This document shows positions 17,980-25,236 of a stretch of DNA of 31,429 nucleotides, in pieces. The DNA is from DASRTE01 sp035316885 (GTDB lineage Bacteria > Actinomycetota > Actinomycetes > Jiangellales > Jiangellaceae), in NCBI GenBank assembly GCA_035316885.1, contig DATHII010000212.1, positions 1 to 31,429 on the forward strand, read 5' to 3'. The position numbers and the translations under genes were made by a program. The stretch's first letter is position 1; each line of letters opens with the position of its first letter. Under the pieces are notes generated by a model that saw only the letters and a list, made by a program, of their open reading frames with translations, ran no database searches and had not been told where the DNA came from.

Positions 17980-18381
17980 TCACTCCCCCGCGGCGAGAAG
18001 GAGCAGCGCGTTTCCGTACGCCTCTTCGGGCTGCTTCTCCCTGATTGTCGTACGCCGCCCGGCGATCTCGACCACCACGTCGTATCCGCCGTCCCGGCGG
18101 CTCATGCTGACGAACGCACCGCCGAGCCGTTCGCGGAGTTGCGCCTCGCTCGGCATCCAGAGAGCCGCGGCCTGGTCGACGCTGTCCAGCGCCCATTCGA
18201 CCGTGCCGTTGAAGCCGAGCACGCGTCCGGTCGGGAACTCGTGAACGTCGATCGTCATGTCGGACAGGACGAACACCTGGTCATCCATGTCACGGTCGGG
18301 GATGACGAACCGGTCGCCCGGGATCGGATCCCAGCAGACGCCGACGTCCCGCAGGAGCCGGGCGAGCTCGACCGAGATCAC
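17980..18381 (-). CDS. Conserved actinobacterial protein of unknown function
   Basis: This 133-residue soluble protein starts with GTG at 18381 (VISVELARLLRDVG). It has an acidic core, FVIPDRDMDDQVFVLSDMTI, followed by GFNGTVEWALDSVDQAAALW and PSEAQLRERLGG, and ends EEAYGNALLLLAAGE. I recall similar sequences in actinobacterial genomes as uncharacterised proteins, sometimes with misleading automatic names. No catalytic motif, membrane helix or signal is visible. It is divergent from the 105-residue gene at 18503, with 121 bp between, and lies 53 bp downstream of the deazaflavin oxidoreductase start on the same strand orientation. Function unknown. Confidence 0.75.
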   Translation of the reverse strand: MISVELARLLRDVGVCWDPIPGDRFVIPDRDMDDQVFVLSDMTIDVHEFPTGRVLGFNGTVEWALDSVDQAAALWMPSEAQLRERLGGAFVSMSRRDGGYDVVVEIAGRRTTIREKQPEEAYGNALLLLAAGE

Positions 18382-18502
18382 TAGCCCATTGTCCGCCCAT
18401 GTGCGTGCTGCGGGCCGGGCGGAGAAATCTTCCCGGTCCGCAGCACATCCGGGGCCATACGCGCCATAATCTGCCGACGGCCACCAGGCAACGGGGGAAG
18501 AT

Positions 18503-18820
18503 ATGACCGAGCAACCGAACGACCGCGCCACCGACCTGTCGCAGGTTCCGTTGCCCCGGCGCGTGCGTCGGGGCGGGCCGCCTGTGGCCCCGTCCGACCT
18601 GCTCAAACCGGTCACGCGGCGAGGCAGGCTGGTGTCGGCGGTCCAGGCCGGTGGGCTCGACCTACAGACCGAGAGCGGCCGCTTCGAGCTGCTCGGGCCA
18701 TACGGGCTGGACGCCCGAGAGGGCGACGAGGTCGAGATCGTCGGCGTGCCCGCACCGTGGTCGCGAAGCAGCCAGTCGGCGCCTGCGCTGCTGATCCGTC
18801 AGATGCATCGGCTCGACTGA
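18503..18820 (+). CDS. Small protein of unknown function, possibly OB-fold-like
   Basis: This 105-residue protein has a basic, disordered N-terminus (to about residue 38) and then a compact beta-rich part. The order RGRLVSAVQAGGLDLQTES, FELLGPYG, EGDEVEIVGVPAP and ALLIRQMHRLD would suit a small OB-like barrel. This is read from pattern only. The ATG at 18503 has a good ribosome site, GGGGGA at 18493-18498, and CATAAT at 18465-18470 could be a -10 box without an obvious -35. It is divergent from the gene ending at 17980 and convergent with the rhodanese gene, 5 bp away. No function can be assigned. Confidence 0.7.
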   Translation: MTEQPNDRATDLSQVPLPRRVRRGGPPVAPSDLLKPVTRRGRLVSAVQAGGLDLQTESGRFELLGPYGLDAREGDEVEIVGVPAPWSRSSQSAPALLIRQMHRLD

Positions 18821-18825
18821 GCGCA

Positions 18826-19152
18826 TCATCGGCGTTGAGCGCCGGCGGCGACGGTGAAGCCGGCGTCGATCCATCCGTTCGTGCCGCCGGCGACGTTGCG
18901 GACGTCGAAGCCGAGTTGGTCGAGGTAGCGGGCGACCTGCATGCTGCGCTCTCCGACTGCACAGATCAGGTAGACCGTGCGGTCGCGCGGCAGCTCACCG
19001 TGACGCTCGGGGATCGTCCCCATCGGTACCGAGGCCGCACCCGGCACGTGGCCCTCGATGTACTCGTAGGGTTCGCGGACGTCGAGGACGTAGGCGCCCT
19101 CAGCGACAGCGGCCGAGAGCTCGGTGACGGTGACTTCGGAGGGCAGCGGCAT
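18826..19152 (-). CDS. Single-domain rhodanese-like protein
   Basis: This 108-residue sulfurtransferase domain has LDVREPYEYIEGHVPGAASVPMG (CDC25-like strand and motif) and the active-site loop CAVGERS (Cys64-Ser70), followed by VARYLDQLGFDVRNVAGGTNGW. The cysteine can carry persulfide sulfur, for use in thiolation, Fe-S assembly or cyanide/sulfide detoxification. The ATG at 19152 lies just 2 bp after the stop of the dtxR-type gene, so the two form an operon. An iron/manganese regulator co-expressed with a sulfur carrier suggests a link to Fe-S metabolism, which is inference. Confidence 0.92.
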   Translation of the reverse strand: MPLPSEVTVTELSAAVAEGAYVLDVREPYEYIEGHVPGAASVPMGTIPERHGELPRDRTVYLICAVGERSMQVARYLDQLGFDVRNVAGGTNGWIDAGFTVAAGAQRR

Positions 19153-19154
19153 CG

Positions 19155-19841
19155 TCAGGCCGTGACGAAGACGTGGGACGCGGTGTCGCCGGTCAGCTCG
19201 AGCGTCTGGTCGTCCACCCCGACCATCATGGCGGTGTCGGTGCGCCGAGCCCGCACGGTCCGACCGGGCAGGACACCGGCCCGGCGGAGCTCGGCCATGA
19301 ACTTCTCGTCGGTCTGCAGCGGCTCGCTGATCCGCCGGACCACCACGTCGACCGGATCGCCGGGACCGGCGACGGCCTCGAGCGGCCGCACGCCCCGTCG
19401 GGACGGCGCAACCATCGCTGCGCGGCCCAGCTCCTCGAGCCCCGGGATCGGGTTGCCGTAGGGGTCCTCGGTGGGGTCGTGCAGGAGCGCGACCAAGCGC
19501 CGTTCGACCTCGTCGGAGATGACGTGCTCCCACCGGCAGGCCTCGTTGTGCACGAGCTCCCAGTCGAGGCCGATGATGTCGACGAGCAAACGTTCGACCA
19601 GCCGGTGCTTGCGCATTACGCGCATGGCCAGCTGCCGACCCTCGGCGGAGAGCTCAAGATGACGGTCCGCGTCGACGTGGACCAGGCCGTCGCGTTCCAT
19701 GCGGGCCACGGTCTGGCTCACGGTCGGACCCGACTGGTGCAGGCGCTCGGCGATCCGGGCACGCAGGGGGATGATCCCCTCTTCCTCGAGCTCGAAGATG
19801 ACCTTGAGGTACATCTCGGTGGTGTCGATGAGGTCGCTCAC
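19155..19841 (-). CDS. DtxR/IdeR-family metal-dependent transcriptional repressor
   Basis: This 228-residue regulator has a winged helix (ARIAERLHQSGPTVSQTVARM), a dimer/metal domain and a C-terminal SH3-like/FeoA-like domain. With the GTG at 19841 as start, the metal ligands fall at exactly the DtxR positions: Met10, Cys102, Glu105 and His106 for the primary site, and His79, Glu83 and His98 for the ancillary site. This and GGAAGG 6 bases upstream decide the start over the GTG at 19871. Metal-bound protein should bind iron boxes and repress uptake genes. No uptake gene lies nearby. The rhodanese gene follows 2 bp downstream. A ParA gene is divergent with 52 bp between. Confidence 0.95.
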   Translation of the reverse strand: MSDLIDTTEMYLKVIFELEEEGIIPLRARIAERLHQSGPTVSQTVARMERDGLVHVDADRHLELSAEGRQLAMRVMRKHRLVERLLVDIIGLDWELVHNEACRWEHVISDEVERRLVALLHDPTEDPYGNPIPGLEELGRAAMVAPSRRGVRPLEAVAGPGDPVDVVVRRISEPLQTDEKFMAELRRAGVLPGRTVRARRTDTAMMVGVDDQTLELTGDTASHVFVTA

Positions 19842-19893
19842 CGGGTGCCTTCCCGTCGTCACGTCATCCACCTCAGCCTATCCCGGGTGCCGC

Positions 19894-20712
19894 ATGGCAG
19901 ACTCTGCGACTGTGCTCGCTGTCAGCGTCCTGAGCCTCAAGGGCGGCGTCGGAAAGACCTCGGTGGTCCTCGGGCTGGCTGGCGCCGCCCAACGCCGCGG
20001 GCTGCCTACTCTGGTCGTCGACCTCGACCCACAGGCCAACGCCACTACGGTCCTCGACCCCGACACGGTGACGTTCACCGCGAGCGATGTGCTCGCCGAC
20101 GGACGGTCCGGCGTCATGGCCGAGGCCGTCACGGCGACCGCATGGGGCCAGGGCGTCTCGGTGGTCGCCAGCGAGCCCGCCCTCGAGCACCGCAACCATC
20201 CGGCCAACGGCAAGGCCGGCGAGCACCGCCTGCGTGCGGCCATGAAGGGGCTGCGGCACGTCGACCTCGTGCTCGTCGACTGCCCGCCGAGCCTCGGGGA
20301 ACTGTCGAAGAACGCCCTTGCGGCCAGCGATCTCGCACTGGTCGTCACCGAACCGACGATGTTCGCGGTGACCGGGGCGCAGCAGGCGCTCGCGGCCGTC
20401 GACGTCGTGCGGCGCGGGTTCAACCTGCGACTGCACCCCGCGGGCATCGTGGTCAACCGGTTCCGGCCCCGATCGGCGGAGCACCGGTTCCGGCTCGACG
20501 AGCTGCTCACGGCATACCGGGATCTCGTTCTCGACCCGGTCGTGCCCGAGCGGTCCGTGATCGGCGCGGCGCAGGGCAGCTGTGTCCCGGTCCAATCCTG
20601 GGACTCGCCGGGCGCTCGCGAGATCTCGCGGATCTTCTCGTCCTACCTCGACCGCCTCCTCGCTGCGGCAGGCTCCGAGGGACCGCTCTCCAAGGGGGCC
20701 CGGCATCGATGA
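19894..20712 (+). CDS. ParA-family (MinD/ParA/Soj) ATPase
   Basis: This 272-residue ATPase has the deviant Walker A KGGVGKT (16-22, signature lysine present), Walker A' VVDLDPQAN (41-49) and Walker B VDCPPSLGEL with Asp129. It lacks an N-terminal helix-turn-helix, as type Ib and chromosomal orphan ParAs do. Such ATPases form ATP dimers that coat nucleoid DNA and move a cargo when stimulated by a partner. The ATG at 19894 is used; a GTG at 19912 would remove six residues. The stop overlaps the next small gene by 4 bp. No ParB of the usual HTH type and no obvious repeat cluster resembling parS is present. Confidence 0.92.
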   Translation: MADSATVLAVSVLSLKGGVGKTSVVLGLAGAAQRRGLPTLVVDLDPQANATTVLDPDTVTFTASDVLADGRSGVMAEAVTATAWGQGVSVVASEPALEHRNHPANGKAGEHRLRAAMKGLRHVDLVLVDCPPSLGELSKNALAASDLALVVTEPTMFAVTGAQQALAAVDVVRRGFNLRLHPAGIVVNRFRPRSAEHRFRLDELLTAYRDLVLDPVVPERSVIGAAQGSCVPVQSWDSPGAREISRIFSSYLDRLLAAAGSEGPLSKGARHR

Positions 20713-20999
20713 CCACCACTCCGCCACCGCGCCCGGCGCTGCGCCGTGCCGACGACGGCGCCGTCCACCCGGCTGCGCCGCACCTGTCCTCGCTCGCGGT
20801 CGACGTCTCCGGCGCGGCGGCCGGTGAAGGCCGCAGGAAGGGCACGAAGAAGGACAAGGACAAGGCCGAGGAGACCGTCGACATCACGGTGACGCTGCCC
20901 AAGCGGGACCGCAAGCGGCTGCGCCGGAAGGCCGAGACCTACGGCTGGACGGCCGAGGAAGCCGCGTCCCACGTTCTCCGGGTGTGGGCGGACGACTGA
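20709..20999 (+). CDS. Small partner protein of ParA, ribbon-helix-helix-like C-terminus
   Basis: This 96-residue protein overlaps the ParA gene by 4 bp (ATGA). Its N-terminal half is proline/alanine-rich and unstructured, followed by a lysine-rich stretch (GRRKGTKKDKDKAEE). The last 40 residues, VDITVTLPKRDRKRLRRKA and then GWTAEEAASHVLRVW, have one beta strand and two helices as in ribbon-helix-helix DNA-binding proteins. Small RHH proteins with disordered basic tails are the usual partners of type Ib ParAs (ParG, omega). It is therefore a plausible centromere-binding or ParA-stimulating partner. The alternative is a cargo adaptor that does not bind DNA. Confidence 0.75.
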   Translation: MTTTPPPRPALRRADDGAVHPAAPHLSSLAVDVSGAAAGEGRRKGTKKDKDKAEETVDITVTLPKRDRKRLRRKAETYGWTAEEAASHVLRVWADD

Positions 21000-21009
21000 C
21001 CGGAGGGGC

Positions 21010-22143
21010 CTACAGCGGTTGGTCGAGCCAGCTGCCTCTGGCCATGACCGCCGTCCGGGCGAAGCCGTCGTCGAGCACGACCAGGTCGGCGTCGAGGCCG
21101 GCCGCGATGGCGCCCACCCGTTCCGACAGTCCGAGCAGCCGCGCCGGGTTGGTCGACGACATCAGCACGGCGTCCTCCACCGGGACACCGGCCTCGACAG
21201 CGAACCGGAACGCGCGGTCCATGGTCAACGTGCTGCCGGCGATGGCACCGCCCTCGACCAACCGGGCGACGCCGTCCTCGACCCGAACGGCCAGCGCGCC
21301 CAGAACGTAGTCGCCGTCGCCCGCACCGGTGGCCGCCATCGCGTCGGTGACCAGCGCGACCCGGCCGGCGCCGGCGGCCGCGACGGCGGTGCGGACGACG
21401 GCCGGGTGCAGGTGGACGCCGTCGCAGATCAGCTCGACGGTGACCGCGTCGTCCTCGAGCAGCGCCGGCACGGGGCCCGGCTCGCGGTGGTGCAGCGGGC
21501 GCATGGCGTTGAAAAGGTGGGTGCCGACGGTCGCGCCGGCGCCCAGGGCCGCGCGGGTCTCGTCGTATGTGGCGTCGGTGTGACCGACGGCCGCGAGTGC
21601 CCCCGCTCCGATGATCTGCTGGACGGCTTCGGCCGCATGCGGCAGCTCGGCGGCGATCGTGACCATCCGGACCGCTCCGCGACCCGCTGCCAACAGCCGC
21701 TCGACCAGCGCAGGCTCTGGGGTCCGGAGCAACGCCGGGTCGTGCGCGCCGCAGCGCGCCCGTGCGAGGAAAGGGCCCTCCAGATGGACGCCGGCCAGCA
21801 TCCCGTCGTCGACCATCTCGGCGAGGGACGCCACGGTCGCCGCCAGGGAGTCCTCGGTGCCGGTCACCAGGCTCGCCATCGTCGTGGTGGTGCCGTGGCG
21901 GCGGTGCACGTCCGCGACCGACGCGGCCTCGTCCTGGTCGCCGGACATGTACGACGCCCGCGCGCCCCCATGGACGTGGATATCGACGAACCCGGGAACG
22001 AGCCATTGCCCGCCCAGATCGCGGTCTGCCGCGCGGGGCGGCACTCCGGGGCCGAGCGCGGCGATCCGCTTCCCCGAGACCTCCAGCCAGCCCTCGACGA
22101 CACCTCCGGGGGTCACCATCCGGGCGCCAGCGAGCACCGTCAT
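21010..22143 (-). CDS. nagA: N-acetylglucosamine-6-phosphate deacetylase
   Basis: This 377-residue amidohydrolase converts GlcNAc-6-phosphate to glucosamine-6-phosphate and acetate, for cell-wall recycling and chitin use. It shows DIHVHGG (His56, His58), the metal ligand Glu122 in HLEGPF, His188 (GHTDATYDE), His209 (GTHLFNAMRPLHHREPG, a family signature) and the catalytic Asp267 in LVTDAMAATG. ATG at 22143 has GGAGGAGG 6 bases upstream, which decides the start over the longer open frame. It stands alone: nagB and PTS genes are not next to it. It is divergent from the hot-dog gene and convergent with the ParA partner gene. Confidence 0.95.
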   Translation of the reverse strand: MTVLAGARMVTPGGVVEGWLEVSGKRIAALGPGVPPRAADRDLGGQWLVPGFVDIHVHGGARASYMSGDQDEAASVADVHRRHGTTTTMASLVTGTEDSLAATVASLAEMVDDGMLAGVHLEGPFLARARCGAHDPALLRTPEPALVERLLAAGRGAVRMVTIAAELPHAAEAVQQIIGAGALAAVGHTDATYDETRAALGAGATVGTHLFNAMRPLHHREPGPVPALLEDDAVTVELICDGVHLHPAVVRTAVAAAGAGRVALVTDAMAATGAGDGDYVLGALAVRVEDGVARLVEGGAIAGSTLTMDRAFRFAVEAGVPVEDAVLMSSTNPARLLGLSERVGAIAAGLDADLVVLDDGFARTAVMARGSWLDQPL

Positions 22144-22213
22144 GTCGACCTCCTCCCTGACCGTGACCGCCCTGCGCGGCCGGCACGACCGTACCCGGGC
22201 TACCGTCGGCATC

Positions 22214-22903
22214 GTGACGCTGACCGTGGAGCACCGCTTCCGCGGCCCGTCGGACTCGGGGAACGGCGGCTACGTCGCCGGGCTGGTGGCGACCCGCGCG
22301 GGCGCGACGGCGGGCGGCTCCGCCGCCGTGGTCACCCTGCGCAACGCGCCGCCCCTCGACACGCCGCTGGCTGTCGTGGCCGACGGTGACGGTGGCGTCC
22401 GGGTCGTGCACGGGGAGACGGTCGTGGCGGAGGGCGCGCGCTCCTCGCTCGCGGTCGATCCGGTCCCGCCCGTCGACCGCCCGGCAGCCCGATCCGCGTC
22501 TGCCGGATATCCCGGGCTGACAACGCACCCGTTCCCGGAGTGCTTCGTCTGCGGTCCGACCCGAGATCCGGGCGACGGCCTGCGGCTGTTCCCCGGGCGG
22601 CTGGGCGACGGCCGGACGGCGTGCGTCTGGACGGTCGGCCGCGACCTGGCCGGGCGGCCGGAGCTGGTGTGGGCGGCACTGGACTGCCCCGGCGGCTGGT
22701 CGGCCGAGATCGAGGGCCGACCGATGGTGCTGGGCCGGATGACCGCACAAGTCGGGGCCCTGCCGGCGGCCGGCGAGGAGTGTGTCGTCATGGGCCTGCT
22801 CCTCGGCAGCGAGGGGCGCAAGACCTGGACGGCCACGACCGTCTACGGCGCCGACGGCCGCGAGCTCGGCCGCGCCCACGCCACCTGGATCAGCGTGTCC
22901 TGA
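22214..22903 (+). CDS. Double hot-dog fold protein, thioesterase-like, unknown substrate
   Basis: This 229-residue protein looks like two hot-dog units. The N-terminal half has SGNGGYVAGLVA, as in the central helix of acyl-CoA thioesterases. The linker carries a striking PFPECFVCGP and GDGLRLFPG block, with Cys110 and Cys113 as CxxC. The second half has WAALDCPGGWSAE, MTAQVGALPAAGE, and ends GRELGRAHATWISVS. Proteins of this pattern are common in actinobacteria and lack a defined substrate. The GTG at 22214 is taken as start, without a strong ribosome site. The stop codon lies in the first copy of a 16-bp tandem duplication. Confidence 0.75.
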   Translation: MTLTVEHRFRGPSDSGNGGYVAGLVATRAGATAGGSAAVVTLRNAPPLDTPLAVVADGDGGVRVVHGETVVAEGARSSLAVDPVPPVDRPAARSASAGYPGLTTHPFPECFVCGPTRDPGDGLRLFPGRLGDGRTACVWTVGRDLAGRPELVWAALDCPGGWSAEIEGRPMVLGRMTAQVGALPAAGEECVVMGLLLGSEGRKTWTATTVYGADGRELGRAHATWISVS

Positions 22904-22926
22904 TCATTCCGTGTCCTGATCATTCC
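22895..22926. repeat. 16-bp perfect tandem duplication at a convergent gene junction
   Basis: The unit GTGTCCTGATCATTCC occurs twice without a gap (22895-22910 and 22911-22926). Each copy holds the palindrome TGATCA, which gives a TGA on both strands. The first copy supplies the stop of the hot-dog gene (22901-22903) and the second the stop of the MFS gene (22920-22922, minus strand). Without the duplication the two genes would abut exactly. Confidence 0.9.
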
Positions 22927-24176
22927 GGCGCGCGGGCGTCGTAGCGCGCGAAACCGCGGAAGCGGGCGGCGAGCAGCGCCGTCGCCACCATGCAGGCGCA
23001 CCCACCGGCCACCACGGCGAGCGTCGGCCCGACGATCGAGCCGAGCGACCCGGCCGCCATGTCACCGAGGCGCGGGCCGCCGGCGACCACGACGACGAAG
23101 ACCCCCTGCAGCCTCCCACGCATCTCGTCCGGCGCGGCGACCTGGAGGATGGTCGAGCGGAACGCGGCGCTGACCATGTCGAACGCACCGGACAGCGCCA
23201 GGAACACGACGCCCACCCACAGCGAGCCGACCAGCCCGAAGGTCGCGACGCTGGCGCCGTATCCCAGGACGCAGACCAGGATCGCCAGCCCTTGCCGGCG
23301 GATGCGGTGCAGCCACCCACTGGACATCGCCGCGACCAGGGCACCCATCGCGGGCGCGGCCTGCAGGATCCCGAGGGTCCGCGACCCGCCGCCGTAGACG
23401 GTGTCGGCCAGTTCGGGGAACAGCGCCCGCGGCTGCGCCAGCACCATCGCGCACAGGTCCACGAGGAAGGACATGAGCACGTTGGGGCGCGAGCGCACGA
23501 AGCGGAAGCCCTCGAGCATCGACCGGAACCCTGCTCTTCGTGGTGGACCCTGGGGCGGTATGGGTGGCAGCCGCCACAGCGCGTAGAGCGCCGCCAGGAA
23601 GGTCACCGCGTCGACTGCGTACGGCAGGGTGAAGTCGCCATTGCTCACCGCCAGCAGGAACCCGCCGGCCAGCGGTCCGACCGTGAACCCGAGGCTGAAG
23701 CTCAACGTCGACAGGGCGTTCGCGGAGGGTAGGAGCTCGGCGCGGATCAGCCGAGGGACGATCGCCTGCCGGGCCGGGTTGTTCACCGAGAAGAACGCAG
23801 CCTGGGCGGCCACGACCGCGTAGAGCAGCCACACCTGGCCCAGGTCAAGTGCCGCCTGCACCACGAGCACGACGGAGAGCAGCCAGAGACCGGTCGAGGC
23901 GACGATCGCGACCCGCCGGCGGTCGAACGTGTCGACCAGCGTGCCCCCGTACAGCCCGAAGACGATCATCGGGACGACGGCAGCGGCGCCGAGCAGCCCG
24001 ACCGCGAACGACGACCGGGTCAGGCTCCACACCTGGTAGGCCACCGCGACGTTCGTCATCTGCTGGCCGAGCTGGCCGACGGTGATCCCCACCCACAGTC
24101 GGCGGAAGTGCGCCGACTCCCGCAGGGGCCGGACATCGGCGACGACCGCGCTGACGACCCGCCGCCCCCTCCCCAC
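22920..24176 (-). CDS. MFS transporter, EntS/MFS_3-like exporter
   Basis: This 418-residue protein has about 12 membrane helices. FRRLWVGITVGQLGQQMTNVAVAYQVW and FSVNNPARQAIVPRL match the EntS-like MFS group, as do GLYGGTLVDTFDRRRV (motif A-like) and AAPDEMRGRLQGVF in the second half. Relatives export siderophores or drugs, but many are unassigned. The start is GTG at 24176. No ribosome site precedes it and none of the next 20 codons is a better start, so the message may be leaderless. The gene ends at the 16-bp duplication. No siderophore genes lie nearby. Confidence 0.9.
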   Translation of the reverse strand: MGRGRRVVSAVVADVRPLRESAHFRRLWVGITVGQLGQQMTNVAVAYQVWSLTRSSFAVGLLGAAAVVPMIVFGLYGGTLVDTFDRRRVAIVASTGLWLLSVVLVVQAALDLGQVWLLYAVVAAQAAFFSVNNPARQAIVPRLIRAELLPSANALSTLSFSLGFTVGPLAGGFLLAVSNGDFTLPYAVDAVTFLAALYALWRLPPIPPQGPPRRAGFRSMLEGFRFVRSRPNVLMSFLVDLCAMVLAQPRALFPELADTVYGGGSRTLGILQAAPAMGALVAAMSSGWLHRIRRQGLAILVCVLGYGASVATFGLVGSLWVGVVFLALSGAFDMVSAAFRSTILQVAAPDEMRGRLQGVFVVVVAGGPRLGDMAAGSLGSIVGPTLAVVAGGCACMVATALLAARFRGFARYDARAPE

Positions 24177-24272
24177 GTCGGACGAGCGTACGGCTCACGG
24201 CGAAACACGTTGCCAGCCATGCCCGCCGCCACATACGGTCGGACGTACACGGGAAGGGAGGTGGTCCGCAGA

Positions 24273-24311
24273 ATGCATAGCTCTGGGACTCGTGAGGTGG
24301 CTGCCCGTTAG
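24273..24311 (+). CDS. Candidate 12-codon small ORF with very strong ribosome-binding site
   Basis: ATG-CAT-AGC and on codes for MHSSGTREVAAR followed by TAG. It is preceded by GGGAGGTGGTCC (24256-24267), which can pair almost fully with the 3' end of 16S rRNA (GGATCACCTCC), far better than any other site in the window. The gap to the ATG is about 11 bases. The stop codon sits in the loop of a small perfect hairpin, TGCCC-gtta-GGGCA (24302-24315), and a larger GC-rich hairpin follows at 24342-24369. No larger gene follows on this strand until citA, about 930 bp away. It may be a leader peptide or small protein, or a chance match. Confidence 0.4.
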   Translation: MHSSGTREVAAR

Positions 24312-24341
24312 GGCAATCCCAACCAAGCCGCCCGACCCGTG

Positions 24342-24369
24342 GGCTCCCGGGAATCGTCCCCCCGGGGCC
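24342..24369 (+). terminator. Candidate GC-rich hairpin after the small ORF
   Basis: GGCTCCCGGG (24342-24351) can pair with CCCCGGGGCC (24360-24369), with one mismatch and an 8-base loop. No U-run follows, so it would be an atypical terminator. It lies between the 12-codon ORF and the 3' end of pdxH, where a terminator for either strand would fit. Apart from this hairpin and the small ORF, positions 24177-24432 show nothing recognisable. Confidence 0.3.
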
Positions 24370-24432
24370 GCGTCCGTCAGCACCTCCGACGAACGTGGAG
24401 CGGCCTACGGGTCGCTCGCGTCTGCGGCCCGC

Positions 24433-25071
24433 TCACGGGGCGAGGCGTTCTAGCCGCCACCCGTGCGTTGTCCGCGTGTACCGCAGCCGGTCGTGCAACC
24501 GCCCCGGTGCGCCCTGCCAGAACTCGACCGAGTCGGGCTCGACCCGGTAGCCGCCCCAGAAGTCCGGCAAGGGCACGGGCCCGGCGAAGCGCCGGTCCAT
24601 CGCTGCCGCGGCGGCCTCAAGGTCGGCCCGCGAGCCGATCACCGTCGACTGCCGGCTCGCCCATGCTCCGATCTGCGACTCTCTGGGTCGGGTCGCCCAG
24701 TACTCCTCCACGTCCGTGCGCGGGATCGGTGCGGCGCGCCCGCCGACCACGACCTGCCGAGCCATCGCGAACCACGGGAAGCACAGCGCCACGGCCGGGT
24801 TGGCCGCCATCTCGGCCGCCTTGCGGGAGCCGTGGTTGGTGAAGAAGACGAACCCGACGTCGTCGACGTCCTTGAGCAGCACATGCCTGGCGCTCGGCCG
24901 GCCATCCGGCGTCGCCGTCGCCAGCACCATCGCGTTCGGCTCCGGCAGGCCGGCGGCGACGGCCGCGGCGAGCCATTCGCGGAACTGGACCACGGGCTCC
25001 GGCGCGGCCGCCGCCTCCAGCAGGCGCCCCCACGGGTACGTCCGCCGCATCCCCGCGAGCTCGTCGGTCAC
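24433..25071 (-). CDS. pdxH: Pyridoxamine 5'-phosphate oxidase
   Basis: This 212-residue FMN enzyme oxidises pyridoxine/pyridoxamine 5'-phosphate to PLP. It has the split-barrel motifs EPNAMVLATATPDGRPSARHVLLK, FFTNHGSRKAAEMAANP, and then ESQIGAWASRQSTVI, with the C-terminal family signature WGGYRVEPDSVEFWQG and DRLRYTR. Length and motif order fit true PdxH rather than a general FMN-binding protein. The GTG at 25071 gives the usual N-terminus (TDELAGMRRTY); ATG at 25050 would drop seven residues. It is divergent from citA-serC with 165 bp between. Confidence 0.95.
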   Translation of the reverse strand: MTDELAGMRRTYPWGRLLEAAAAPEPVVQFREWLAAAVAAGLPEPNAMVLATATPDGRPSARHVLLKDVDDVGFVFFTNHGSRKAAEMAANPAVALCFPWFAMARQVVVGGRAAPIPRTDVEEYWATRPRESQIGAWASRQSTVIGSRADLEAAAAAMDRRFAGPVPLPDFWGGYRVEPDSVEFWQGAPGRLHDRLRYTRTTHGWRLERLAP

Positions 25072-25236
25072 AGCGCGCCCGTCCGATCCGCGTCAGATGA
25101 ACGCTGTGCGAAATACCAAAACGGCAGTCGCGACACTTGTCGGAAACCTCCAGTCACACGGCACAATGGCATTTCCGCCTCGCGACCCATCCTGCCGTGG
25201 ACGGATCAGGCCACGAGCCGACCGTAGGGAGTGTGC

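Noticed and set aside
20939..22879. 646-codon open frame on the minus strand, overlapping nagA in another frame
   Set aside because: nagA in its own frame has all catalytic residues and a strong ribosome site; the long frame is arginine/glycine-rich shadow.
24177..24432. Possible tRNA or riboswitch in the gap before the MFS gene
   Set aside because: No cloverleaf, CCA end or known riboswitch core could be made on either strand; only hairpins and the small ORF remain.
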